Part shown: one piece after another, positions 45,648 through 56,973 of the stretch
Layout of the letters: every line of letters begins with the position of its first letter
How positions within the stretch are numbered: position 1 is the first letter of the stretch
Source of the DNA: Alopecurus myosuroides
Taxonomy: Eukaryota > Streptophyta > Magnoliopsida > Poales > Poaceae
Direction: 5' to 3'
Assembly: GCA_028641055.1 (NCBI GenBank)
Contig: CM054060.1
Span: 56,384,292-56,448,291, forward strand
Length of the DNA: 64,000 bases
Notes under the pieces: model-generated
What the model was told of the DNA's origin: nothing
The model's database searches: none
Seen by the model: only the letters and a program-made list of their open reading frames with translations
Translations under genes and position numbers: made by a program

Positions 45648-46229
45648 GATGTAGCTACACCCACGTCTTATATACTGCCATACGGAAGTATGTAGAATAT
45701 TCCATCAATTTGGGTAGTTTCATATATTATATCTAAGATACTCCAAAAATGAAACTATGCAGGTAGTTTGCACTATATAATCAAAATACCGACATATTCA
45801 TATGTTTAAAATGAGTATGTATAAAAATTGTACATACTACCTATAAATTAGTATATATACTACTGAAATAGTAATATATACTTGATATTACTCCTGGGTG
45901 TAGGTTCACCCACGTGTGTTTTAGTATGATGTATTTAGTATCTATCACACCGGAGAGTATCTACGGTTAGTATGAAGTATGTATTATTATATCGGTAGTA
46001 TATATATACTGCTTCCTGGATAGTATGAATATTTTTTTACATACTCCTGTTCTACATACAAATATACCAGTATTTTGAATATATAGTGCAAACTACGTGC
46101 TCACTTTCATTTTTTTCACATGACTTGTTTTGGACTATCTTAGATATAACATATTAACATACTAAAATCGATAAAATATTTTTCGTACTTCCGTATGCCA
46201 GTATATAAGACGTGGGTGTAGCTACACCC
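45648..46229. mobile_element. Foldback-type MITE with long inverted arms
   Basis: The left arm GGATGTAGCTACACCCACGT, then CTTATATACTGCCATACGGA, is repeated in inverse at 46188-46229. Similarity of the arms extends about 90 bp (to TATATCTAAGA on both sides). The outermost GTGTAGCTACAC is itself palindromic. The interior is AT-rich with ATACT-rich words and a related GTGTAGGTTCACCCACG motif at 45898. No ORF or clean target duplication was found. Confidence 0.68.
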
Positions 46230-46543
46230 GACGTGTGCAAATATATTCAGTGATATATGGTATAGTAAGTAATTATTTCTCCCATGTGAACACATGAAAA
46301 TTATATACATGTAAGGAATTTTAAGAAATTGTAGCCTAGGTTTGTTCATGTCAATGCCACAACTTCAATGAGAACAGAGGACTCCGTATGCTAATTACTA
46401 GGGCCTAGGGGATACCACGGCCCTTTTCTTGCTAGAGAGAGTGAAGCAGACAAAATTCTAGAAAACGAATTCAAACAAGAATATGAGTGGCATTTGAAAC
46501 TATCAGCAGAGTTCTCAGCTCATGTTTTGTTGCCTACCTCATG

Positions 46544-47000
46544 TTAACTCAGATATCTATACGCCGAGCTAGCAGTTCCAGCTTTATCAGCAGCAAGGTT
46601 CAAAAAAATCTCACGATTGGCAGCATTTTTTAAAACCTCCAAGGCCAGGATCTTGTCAGCTGATGTAACGCCTTACACTTTCTTCAACACATCCATACAT
46701 TTGATGATGGTGAAGTCATGTGAAGCTTCTTTGTCGGCTTCTTTTCTTTAATATGCACTAATCTCTCCATCACTTCTACAATTCCATCGGCACTCCTCTT
46801 ATTAGGACTGTTCTTAGAATTCTTTCTTGAGCCACCGACAACCCTTTTTGCATTGGCTTTCTAATGCTCCACTTGATCCCTTCCTTGCATGGAAGTAGCA
46901 TCATCCAACATCTGAATCCCATCATCACTTTGTTCTCCAAATGCCTCTCTCTCTCAGTATCTTTTTCAGATTCATACTAAGCACCACTTCCAATTTCTGT
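46544..47000 (-). pseudogene. PIF/Harbinger accessory protein remnant (L10-interacting MYB-like C-terminal part)
   Basis: The minus-strand frame VVGGSRKNSKNSPNKRSADG, then IVEVMERLVHIKEK, is followed by a frame shift and FTIIKCMDVLKKV, a stop, then SADKILALEVLKNAANREIF and LNLAADKAGTA. This order matches the C-terminal region of plant Myb/SANT-like proteins annotated as L10-interacting MYB domain-containing, which accompany Harbinger transposases. At least one frameshift and two stops are present. It probably belongs with the transposase fragment at 53890-54455. Confidence 0.65.
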
Positions 47001-47934
47001 CACACCATCCTTTCATGGCGCTGAGGTGGATGTGAAGTTGAGGTTGACAGTAGCTATGCTACCTACAAAAATTATCGAGAAAGGAAATAACTGAATAACA
47101 GGATAAATGATAATATTCCTTGAAGTTCCTACATATTTTATATGCATATAGTTGTCCTAGTGAATCATAGAGAGGAAAAGCTTTGGATTTGAATCCTTGA
47201 TCTGTTGACCGAATGACTACAAAAGTTGAGTGAAGTATTGTTAACATGATTGAGCTTGTACCAAACATGTGTCAAACATGAATTTAGTAACAAGAGTTGT
47301 ATCAAACATGAATTTAGTAACAAGAGTGTCAGAATGAAAAAAATTATCGAGTATATCCATTGGAGATTTTTCAAGTCCAAGATTCCATGAGTCTCTAGGT
47401 CTCCCACCTACACAATTGCAAAAGAATATTCACTTGCAAGAGAACAAGTAATAAAAGAGCAGAAAAACTTCCAATTGCAACGATGACAGTTACTTGGTAA
47501 GGAGAAAAAGGACACACAAGATTAATTATTACACTAAACTGAATTTCTGTAACAAAAGATGTTTTAAAAAATACTAGGCTATATACCTTTTGGAGAAGAC
47601 CTTCTGGTCTTCAGGGAAGCCTTCTCCTTGAACTACCTTCCCACTGAGTTGGACAATATCAAGTTATACTTAGGAGAGCCTTTTTCATACGTGGGAGATG
47701 CTTTGGGGTACATATCTGCTGGGATAAAAGAAAACAAATACAAGATGATGACAACTATCAAAGTTGCAAGAAGCCCATGATAAAGACAACTATTGTTCGA
47801 AGACACGATAAATACTAGAAATAGTTCCTCATCACATGATAAATAGTAGAAATAGTTCCTCGTTACATGATAAAGACAACTAATAGTTCCTTATTAGTTA
47901 TTACATGGTAAACACTACATGTCAATGACTCATA
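47001..47934. other. Unassigned AT-rich region, possibly inside a split Harbinger element
   Basis: No recognisable gene. A short direct repeat, ATGAATTTAGTAACAAGAGT, occurs twice near 47280-47330. Around 47810-47890 GATAAATA(C/G)TAGAAATAGTTCCTC recurs with variants. Confidence 0.35.
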
Positions 47935-48111
47935 TGAACAAATCCCTCGGGTGATCCGATAGGGTTTCAAGAATAGGAACCGATTAGGCGCTGGTGGACT
48001 CGGTGGCTAATAGGGGGACAAAATATACCCAGGTTTGGGGTGCTCGTGGAGGTAAAACCCCTACCCCGGCTTGTCTGATCTTGTATTACGATGTGAGATT
48101 AGAATGGCGGG
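47935..48111. repeat. Old LTR-like sequence, left part
   Basis: GGGACAAAATATACCCAGGT and AAACCCCTACCCCGGCTTG are words common in LTRs of grass Gypsy elements. It is interrupted by the solo LTR at 48112 and seems to resume near 53558-53880. Boundaries and family are not resolved. Confidence 0.45.
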
Positions 48112-49647
48112 TGATACGTCATAAATGTATCTATAATTTCTGATGTTCCATGTTGTTTTCATGCCAATTGCTACATGTTTTTTATATAGTTTACATCATT
48201 TTTATGGATTTGCTGGGACTAACCTATTAACAAGATGCCACAATGCTAGTTCATGTTTTCTGCTGTTTTTTGTTTCAGCAAAGTTGTTCTAGAAATATTC
48301 TCGGAATTGGACGAAACGAAAACCTAGGACCTTAGAATTTTGTCACGTACGCGGAGTACGGAGGAGACCCTGAGGAGGGGCCCAGGAGGTCCCACCTCAT
48401 TGGGCGGCGCGGGTCCCCCTGGCTGCGCCACCAGGTAGTGTGGCCACCCTGGCCACCCACCGACGTTGCCCTTTCACCTGTACAAGTTCCTTCTCGGGGA
48501 AACTCTAAGCACCCAAGCCTTTTTTCATGAAAAGTTCTGTAGCCTGCTTCATCGTCAACCCTAGTTTGGGAGGGTTCTGAAACTCTCCCCGACAACCTGC
48601 TGGGAGGGGAAATCATCACCGAAGGGCTCTATACCACCATGCCTGCCTCCGGAGTGTTGCGTGAGTAGTTCATTCTTGGACTACGGGTCCATAGTAGTAG
48701 CTAGATGTTTGTCTTCTCCTCTTTATGCCTCATGTTTAGATCTTGTGAGCTTCCTAACATAATCAAGATCATCTTATTGTAATGCTACATGTTGTGTTTG
48801 CTGGGATCCGATGAATATTAAATGCTATGCCCAGTGATTATCAATCTTTCATGTTTATGTTATTTATGATCTTGCATGCTGTATGTTACTAGTAGATGCT
48901 TTGGCCAAGTTGATGCTTGTAACTCCAAGAGGGGTATTTATGCTAAATAGTGGGTTCATGTCTCCCTTTTATCCACGCTCGAGTGACAGAAACGTAACGG
49001 ATGGAGGATGTGTTGTTGCCATTAGAGAGAAAACAACGATGTTTACATTGTTTACATTACACACTTTACTTAATGCAATTATCTGTTGCTTGCAATTTAA
49101 TACCCTAGGTTTGATTGATTACGCTCCGAGGGTGGATTAGTAGTCATAGATGCAGTTGAATAACAGTCTATGAATTATGTTGTAATGCCCGCATGGATCA
49201 CATAATAATCACCATGTCATGCATATGCACTACGGTGTAGCCTTTATATCCGTCAATTGCCCAGTTGTAATTTATTTACTCAGCATGTTATCTATCTTTT
49301 ATGGAGAGATACCACTAGTGAACTATGGACCCCAGTCCATTATTTTACACTCATAATACAACCACTGCAAACACCATTTTCTTTACTGCAATCATTGTTT
49401 TTCTCTCATTCACTGCCATCATTGTTCTCTTTTTATTTACTACAAACAAGTACTATTTTCCACACTATACATCTAATCATTTGTGTTAGCTAAATCGGTG
49501 AGATTGACAACCTCACTTTTTGTTGGGGCAAAGTATTTTAATTGTGTTGTGAAGATTCCACGTTGTTGCTGAACCAGTAGTGCGCTCTGCCAACATCAGC
49601 TGCCAACAACCTTCAGAAGTTATTTCTTTCTCCTACTGGTCGATTCA

Positions 49648-52600
49648 TGTGACGCCCCGAGATCGGGCACTATGCAGATTTCAGCATTTCCGCCAAAATC
49701 CACATAATAACCGATTCCAGGTTGCCACTTGTGATAACATTACAACAGTTCACGAAATAATCCACAACAACAACAGAGGAGGTATATACAAGACGACTCA
49801 AACGAGTCAAGGATACAACTGATACAATACAAAGATCCAAATAACACCGGAAGAAACAACATAGCGTCCGACTACGGACAAGATACAAATTGGACTAAGA
49901 GTCCTGAAGATAACCGATGGCGACCAATCCCTGCCTAGGCCAAGCCGGAGGGATTCCCAAGCTAACGTCGTCAGACTTCAAACCTGTTGACTGCAATGTG
50001 GAATATGCAGCCACGAAAAGGATTCGTGGGTCAGTACGGTTAATTACTGGCAAGTGGATAAACCATACTCACAAGATACCAGCGTAACCAATCATCACAA
50101 GATACAAATACTTTGGGTACATCGGAAAAGAAGGGATTATTGCAAAGAAGCGGCAGCGGGCTGCACTAACTAACTACAGAGACTCGCTACAACATCCGGC
50201 TAAAAGAAAGGGGATAAGATAGCGTATCAGAACCAACTACAACTACTCACCAAACAATACCCATCCAATGTTACCCCCTAATAAGGAAGCAACCCAAGGA
50301 AACTCACGCGGTTGATTAAGGTGACATTCATTTTTATGGTGGAGGTAATCTATATTACTAGTCAAGTTATCATCGTTAAGTGTAAGTTGTCTGAGTACTT
50401 TTTAGCCAGCACTTTCACCAAGTCATCCATAACCGCGGACAACACGGCTTCTCGAGAAGATTAATCCTGCAGGGATGCACCAATTTGGCCGTACACGTAA
50501 GAATGACCCGCCAGATGGAAATGCACTTCCACCAAGCGAGGCACTCAACACAACCCAACTCTTCTTCGCATCAAGTCCAAAGAACCACGTGCAATTGAGC
50601 GCACGACTAATCAAGCCCCACGAAGAAAAGGGGACCCTCATAGCACTCTAAGAACGTGTCTCCCCAAATACCGACTACAAACATTAACAGGTTGTTGATT
50701 AAATTGAAGCCCAACTATCAACTAAACAGGTGATAAAACGGACAACAAGACTTGAGCGCAAACAACACTAAGCATGCAACTACGACACGAGGTCCAACAA
50801 GGTAAACAACCAACAGCTAATAGGAAGTGGAAGGAAGGCTATATCATGGTTGCAAGGTAAACATATGATAGGATCGAGACACAAGCATCGAATCATAGGG
50901 CTAGCATAAGAACAACGGAAAGAATCGGTAACAAGTGATGAAAGGCAGCCATAGGCAGCAAGTGAGTATACTTGCCTGGAATCCAGCAAGTAGAGGTACA
51001 TCCGAAGAACTTATCGTTGCTCACATCATCTCAACGTCCTATCCGCGAAGAAGCAACGAACTAGAACAAACACCGGATGCAACAATTACTTCTACGGCAA
51101 AAGATCCAACATGATCAAGATATGGATGCATGACAAGTTTAAGGATGCATCAAAGATAAACTAGTTGACATGGTAAACATATTTAAATGGGCCCATATGC
51201 AATTTGGATTGCATATGGAAAAGCCCATGAATTAATGTTGAATTAAATGATCTACAAATAACCATCATGTGAAATTTGATTAGAATGATACATGGATGAT
51301 GAAAACAATAAGAAAACAACAATAGCTTCAGTTTGATATGTTGTTTACCAAGTTTGGAATTTTATTTATTAAGTTATGAAATTTGGCTTCTTAAATGAGT
51401 TACACAAACATTTATTGTTTTCACCCATTTTAATTGTTCAAAATAGATAACAAAATTTATATTTGGAAAGAACATAAATTTTTTAGATGGAATACATATT
51501 TCATTTGTTGAATTTGGATTTTTGATGAGCAAGTTATTAAATTGGCAATTTTAAATGCATTAATTAAGAAATAGTTGTTTTCAGCAATTTAATTTATTCA
51601 AAATACAAAACAAAGTTTATATTTGCAAAACTTATTCAATTTTGCATGGAAAACATATTTTACATGTTGGAATTGGATTTGAATTGCCCAAGTTATGAAT
51701 TTTGCAATTTAAAAGGTTTAATTAAAGCATTGAATTATTGCACCACTTTTAATTAGGAAAAACAGTAAACAAATTGTATTGAAGAGGTTGAAAACATGTA
51801 GCAAATGTTTCACTGAACATTTTGAGCTATTAAACATAATTTTTGGATCATTATTGAATTTATTATGCATTTTTCCATAAGCATTTTTATTCTGCCCTTT
51901 TTAGTAAACAGAAGGAAACATGTTCAAATTTAATTCAATTGTGACCAAATAAAATAACAATGTGTAGAGTTCGTTAAGACAAATTTTTAGAGCCCAAATT
52001 TGCTCAAATTGGATGAACAGAACTCAAGTTATGAATTCCCAAAGTTTCAAATTTTTATAGTCATTTCTGTATTTAATTATTTAGTGCAAAAATTATTACA
52101 GAAACATGTTGCAACTTTGTGACTAATAGAAACAGCACAAGATTCTGAATCCATAGCAATTTGAATCATTGAAATTGGATAATTTTTCAATTTGTTATGG
52201 ATTTTACAATTAAAGCCTCAGATCTGTTTTTCTGGAGTTCAAGAAATAAAAGGAAAATAGAGGAAAAAAGGGGTGGCTTTTGCTGCGGAAGGGGGGATTC
52301 GAACTCGGGGCTCGCGGCAGCGTGCAAAGGAACAACGCCACTGGGCTGCTGTGCTACTCGTGATGGTATACAGATCCGGATCAATAAGAGGGCAAGGTGC
52401 AGCGTTAACTGAACTTTGGAACAGAACACGTTCATGGCGGACATAACAGAGACTGGACGCTAGCATGATGTATAGGATGCAATCGGGGAGGGAGAGAGCT
52501 GAATACGGACGAGGTTCTCACCCAGGGTCCTTGAGGCACGGCGGCATGACTCGGGAATGAAGAGGAAGACGCCAAGGAAGTGATTTCCGCGGTTGCGCTC

Positions 52601-53474
52601 CTCACGGACAGACGTAGTCGACGACGATCTTGGCTTCGCTCCTTGACGGCTCTGGCTCCGATTGTCCCACGAGACGAAGAGGATCTTGCGCAGGTTCCAT
52701 TCCCCACACCGGAAGTCCTCCTCATCGACCACGGCCTCCGCTCCGGGAACTCCCATCTCCGGCCATGGAGGTGGAGATGTTGGGGAAACGGGGAAGAAAG
52801 GGAGTGGAGAGAGGGGTGGCGGCGGAGAGGAAGATGGGTAGGGCTAGGGTTTGGAGGGGGAGCCTCGGGGGGATAGATAAGGGGAGGGGGAAAGCAGGTG
52901 AGGGGGGGCCATGGTGACGTCGACCACGGGCACGCTCCCCTCGTGAGCGTACGGAGGTAGGAGAAAGGAGGCCGCTCGGGCCGTGTGGCTGGTGGGGTTG
53001 TAGGTGGGCTGGCCCATTTGGGCTGGCCTGCCTCCCCCTGGGGTTTTTTTTTTTTTTGTAGAATTAGAAAGGAGAGGAATTTAGGGAAGAAAACGTTAGG
53101 GTTTTATTCCCAAAATATTTTTAGTGGGTTAAACAAGTCAAAAGCCCAGTTGCATGATATTTAGTTTTGAAAATTTCAAATTGTTGGTGGTGTCTGAAAT
53201 TTGAATTTAAAATTCAAATTAGGGTTTTAATAAAGGATGTTTTATTTAACCAAGCAAATATTAACTCCAAATCAACTTTTATTGAAAAACAATTTGAGTT
53301 TGAAAAACACAGGTGCATTGTTTGAAAATTTTAAATTGATTTGAATTTTTGTTTTGTGTTTGAATTGGTTTGCAAACAAGGTGCAAATGATGCATGTGAT
53401 GCAATGCCAGGCAAAAAAGAAAAGAAACAACAACCAAAAAAAATCTAATTGGGGGAAATCCCCCGGGTGTTACA
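49648..53474. mobile_element. Solo-LTR-like insertion, TGTGACGCC...GGTGTTACA family (copy 2)
   Basis: Begins TGTGACGCCCCGAGATC and ends CCCCCGGGTGTTACA, flanked by perfect ATTCA duplications (49643-49647 and 53475-53479). The first 1.5 kb is nearly identical to copy 1 at 14350; the centre and 3' half differ, being AT-rich (51110-52240), then GC-rich (52440-52990), then AT-rich again. It has no gag-pol. The 5-bp duplication with TG/CA ends supports an LTR. Its length of 3.8 kb is large for a solo LTR but within the known range for long-LTR Gypsy elements. Confidence 0.8.
52264..52356 (-). promoter_or_regulatory. tRNA-like internal Pol III promoter signature
   Basis: On the minus strand TAGCACAGCAGC (52356-52345) matches the A-box consensus at 11 of 12 positions and GTTCGAATC (52304-52296) matches the B-box at 9 of 9. 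They start 52 bp apart, and TTTTTT (52269-52264) follows as a possible terminator. A cloverleaf is not obvious, so this is a tRNA-derived or fortuitous unit inside the LTR, not a tRNA gene. Copy 1 of the same family lacks it. Confidence 0.4.
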
Positions 53475-53557
53475 ATTCAACATTGGTTTCTTTCTGAAGG
53501 ACAACTTGCTGTTGTGCTCTTCATACCTTCCTCTTGGGTTCTCCCAACGAGAGTACA

Positions 53558-53884
53558 ATCTGCGCGCATTAGTGGGCGCACAAGTCGAGAGATTGGATCT
53601 CGAGAGGCGGCACCTATAATGATGGTCTCGATTAGATGTCCCCCCGGGTGGTTCTCCCAGTCTTTATATAGGAGGCTGGGTCTAAAAACCCGTACCTGGG
53701 TGGGCTATGAACCCTAACCCTAGTCGGTAAGTTCCTTCTGCCTTGGCCCGTAAGTCTTGCGGGTGGGCCATAGTTGAGCCTTCTAGAAGATTAGGGTGAT
53801 CCCTTACGCTTGGGCTTTTATGTTGGGCTTTAGACCGGATAGGCTTCTCTAGGGGACTCGGGAGTCATCCCCACGTCACTACAC
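53558..53884. repeat. Old LTR-like sequence, right part
   Basis: GAGAGATTGGATCTCGAGAG, GTCTTTATATAGGAGGCTGG (TATA-like) and a T-rich tail ending CCCACGTCACTACA are typical of a grass Gypsy LTR. It is probably the continuation of 47935-48111 after the solo LTR. Confidence 0.5.
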
Positions 53885-53889
53885 TTATG

Positions 53890-54455
53890 ACAGCAGCTAC
53901 TATTTTTCGAGATCATCCCACTTCTGCCACACAATTTTGTCCCTCAAAATATTGTCTTGGAAGTTATTATCTTGGGGGTTGTTTCCTTGGTAGTTATCGC
54001 CTTCTCCACTTGGTAAATCTACACAGTTAGCTGGGTCTAAGGTAACTTCAGTTTGGTTATCAAACCATTACTCATCTCCATCATGCATTTTTATAATATT
54101 GTGGGGAAATATCATGGCTGCGGGAATCTTCACTTAATTCTCTATTGAATGGAAGGTCCCAACATTCAGAATAGAAAATCGCTTCTTCAGAATGCCTAAA
54201 ACCCTTTCTACATGGTTTCGCATCACCGCATGTGGGAGATTAAATAGTTCCATGTAATTTTGTGGCATACCGCGACCATGCCCCCACTCTTTCAAGTGTT
54301 ACCGCACACTTCGGTATGGCGCAAAATGGACTGGGTGTTTGCATAATCACCATCAACTAGATAAAATTTCCAATTTGGTACCTTGAAACCTTTCAGTACG
54401 GCAGAACAATACTCTAGCATCGGTGGCACAGCCCTTCCTTCCACATGAAATAAAG
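53890..54455 (-). pseudogene. PIF/Harbinger (HARBI1/ALP1-like) transposase, C-terminal remnant
   Basis: The minus-strand frame VLKGFKVPNWKFYLVDGDYA, then NTQS, contains the (V)DGxYAN catalytic-region word of the DDE_4 nuclease. After a shift, QNYMELFNLPHAVMRNHVER, then VLGILKKRFSILN, is the canonical region around the last catalytic Glu. Several stops and shifts follow. The N-terminal half is missing. Its likely partner ORF is at 46544-47000, on the same strand. Confidence 0.78.
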
Positions 54456-56350
54456 TTATGTACGGATCGAAATCGCATTCAAAATTTAATAAGGTTCACT
54501 TATAAGAAAACCTAGATATACACTTATTCACGGACGGAGGGAGTATGTAGGAAACAGAGCGAGTAGGCATGTCGTTGTGGGCAACGCGTTAATTAATGTC
54601 TTAGGTTTTGTTTGCAATGTAAAACTTAAAATCATTATGGGAAAACGTACACGATTTTTGTTGTTTGTAATATGTGTCTTACTTTATAAAATAAAAATCA
54701 AGTTTACACGGCTTGTAAACACTGGCCCAAAATTGAATATATAAAAAATGCAAAAGACCAACGCACGTCCCTCTCATTCAACACCACCGTAGTAGTCAGT
54801 AAAGTGAAAGTGGACAAATCACCTCTTCCCCCGATCTCGACACGACTCCATAGCTGATATGCAATTTTACAGAGCTCCAAATTAGTTTGCCAGAGTCAAA
54901 ACTATCGTTGTTGAAAGAATCAGACCGGCGCACAGCACGACCCAGACATGGCATTGAACTCCAGCTCTGACACCGCCGCATGTCGACATTGGAGTAGAGA
55001 AACAGAATTGCCAGACTCCAACCACGAAATAGAACTCCTGGACGACCTCCCGAGCTCTGCTCCAATGCTGGAGAGAACATCGTCGCAACGACGAATCCCA
55101 GTGACACAAGTCAACCACAAGGATGTCGTCGCCGCCACGCAATCCTCGCTTAAATAGACTACTTTCCAGAACCCTCGCCGACCACATAGTAGAACACCAA
55201 GTCGGAGAAAAACCTGGAACACTATTATTCATCACCGTCGTCGTATTCGCCGAACCCAAACGTCGAGCGACAAAAAACCTAAGCCATGAAAGGCCTAACC
55301 AAGAGCTACATTTGTTCGCAGACACGGGATCCTGTAACCCCCTCACCAACAACGTCAAGAGGTCGTCGGCGAAGGGGCCACCAGAAAACTGCGGCGTAAG
55401 GCTGAACCCTAGATCGCCTTCTCCTCCTAGCGGTGGAGAGTAAAAGCGAACGACAAACCATGAAAAAAAATACTCCACGCGTGTTGAAAGAATTGTCATT
55501 GAGATGGATCTATTTAGATATATCCAAATACTAGATATATCCATTTCAACCCATTTCAACGAAAATTGGTTTAAGACGGAGGGAGTACAAGATTAGAAAT
55601 GGATATATCCATTTTCAACCCATTTCAACAACAAAAAGTTTTGATTATCTTGTCTAGATGACTCGGAATGGCTAATAAAATACACTAAGGTTAAACCTAC
55701 GGGCAAATTCTCAAAAAGGATCTTACGGACGACACACCCGATGATGCTAAGAGTATAGAAAAAAAATTGTGGAGGGAAGTATAGTTACAATTCTTTGACC
55801 TACTAGATGTTTTGCCAAAAATAAAAACAAAAAACGTACTATACAGTGCGGTTGGGGCTTCCTGCCAAACAGGCAGCGGTTAACATTTCCATTTGTCGCC
55901 GAGCACCCACCCTACGACTTGCTGCAATAATGCAATTGCAACCGTTAAATAACATTTTTGATTCGTCCTATAATAAGCAGCACGGGATTCACGCATCGCG
56001 CGGAGCCATGCGATCTAGACCGCCAACTGCGCCATATAATAAGGAGCCCTTCATTTGCATTGCAGTGATCCACCCGCATGAAAAATGGTTCTATCTTAAC
56101 GATGTTGCGTAGTATAATTGCTGAGTTGAAAAAGAGAGAAACGAAAAAAACAGGTTTGCCTTCTCCTAGCAAAGAGATGATTTTCTAGCACAATTGTCTC
56201 ACCATACTTTTAGCAGATCTGCTTATTAGAGAAAATGCTAACAGATAATCCATTGTACATCATATTTTTTTTGTCTTATCTAAAAATTTAAGACAAACTC
56301 ATCCATGCTATCTCACACCAGAGACATATCTCCTACTGCAGTGTGCAGCC
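54456..56350. repeat. Diverged duplicate of the subtilase upstream region, with its own insertions
   Basis: Blocks homologous to the first copy are 54570-54650 (with 37250-37335, GTTAATTAATGTCTTA), 55655-55865 (with 37500-37690) and 55890-56350 (with 40310-40632, including CCTATAATAAGCAGCACG). The second copy lacks the Harbinger element and its surroundings, and instead has about 650 bp around 54790-55440 with overlapping frames and no recognisable domain. Stowaway remnants lie at 54498-54542 and 55488-55585, both ending in GACGGAGGGAGTA-like sequence. Confidence 0.7.
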
Positions 56351-56543
56351 ATTGCGTCTAGACCACTCACGCCCCCGTGCCTCTTGCTCGCCCTAGTCGC
56401 CACAGTGCAGGCCACAGCGGAGGAGCACGAGACGGAGCCTATGTCCTCCTACATCGTGCACGTCGCGCCTTCGCATGCGGCGCCGCCGCCGAGCCGCAAC
56501 GGGCTTCTCATTGCCCGAGCATACGTTTCCTTCCTGCGTGACC
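56351..56543 (+). pseudogene. Subtilase 5' fragment, start codon lost, cut by CACTA
   Basis: It corresponds to codons 1-64 of the gene at 40633. The initiator reads ATT in place of ATG (gccATTGCG against accATGGCG). The signal peptide (CLLLALVATVQATAEE) and the propeptide start (MSSYIVHVAPSHAAPP) remain in frame. It ends at GTGACC, exactly where a CACTA terminal repeat begins at 56544. The rest of the gene was not found up to 64000. A dead tandem duplicate. Confidence 0.9.
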
Positions 56544-56973
56544 CACTAGTAGAAACATCACCTTTCGTCTAGAACCCAACAGGGCATTCGTCCTGGTTTT
56601 GTCACGAACCCGAACGAATGCATAGCATTCGTCCCGGTTCGTATGGGCAGAGGCCCCGTAGAGCATTGATTCCCGGTTGGTTAGGGGGCATCCGTCCCGG
56701 TTTGTGGTATGAACCGGGACCAATGCCCTGCCACACGCCACGTGGCCTACGTAGAGGCATTGGTCCCAATTCAGGCCACGAACCGGGACGAATGCCTCCC
56801 TTCCCTATATATACCCCCTTCCCTTCTCTGTTTTTTTTCTGCTAGGTGAGAGAGAGAGAGAGAGAGAGGTGGGTGTTAGTTTTTGTTCCTTTACTATGCA
56901 CAAGAGGTGTTCGCCGAAATACCCGAGCCACACTTAAGTTCACACAAAATGATATCCTCGACTGAGGTTAGCA

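Larger units (their letters stand above)
48112..53557 (+). mobile_element. Solo LTR of the TGATACGTC family, itself interrupted
   Basis: The segments 48112-49647 and 53475 to about 53557 together make roughly 1.6 kb, the length of the LTRs at 18117 and 8228. They start TGATACGTCATAAATG and share GGGACTAACCTATTAACAAG, GTTGTTCTAGAAATATTCTC and the ATCCTCC..CGTTTCTGTCACTCG-like block in plus orientation. No primer-binding site, gag or polypurine tract adjoins, so it is a solo LTR. The exact 3' end and target duplication are not clear (candidate CA at 53556-53557). Confidence 0.72.

Noticed and set aside
52187..52444. A true tRNA gene around the GTTCGAATC box
   Set aside because: The promoter boxes are good but I cannot fold acceptor and anticodon stems by eye, so it is reported only as a tRNA-like Pol III signature.
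54882..55559. 225-codon minus-strand open frame in the second subtilase-upstream block
   Set aside because: Composition is poor for a protein, three frames are open at once in the same stretch, no domain is recognisable and no splice or promoter signal supports it.
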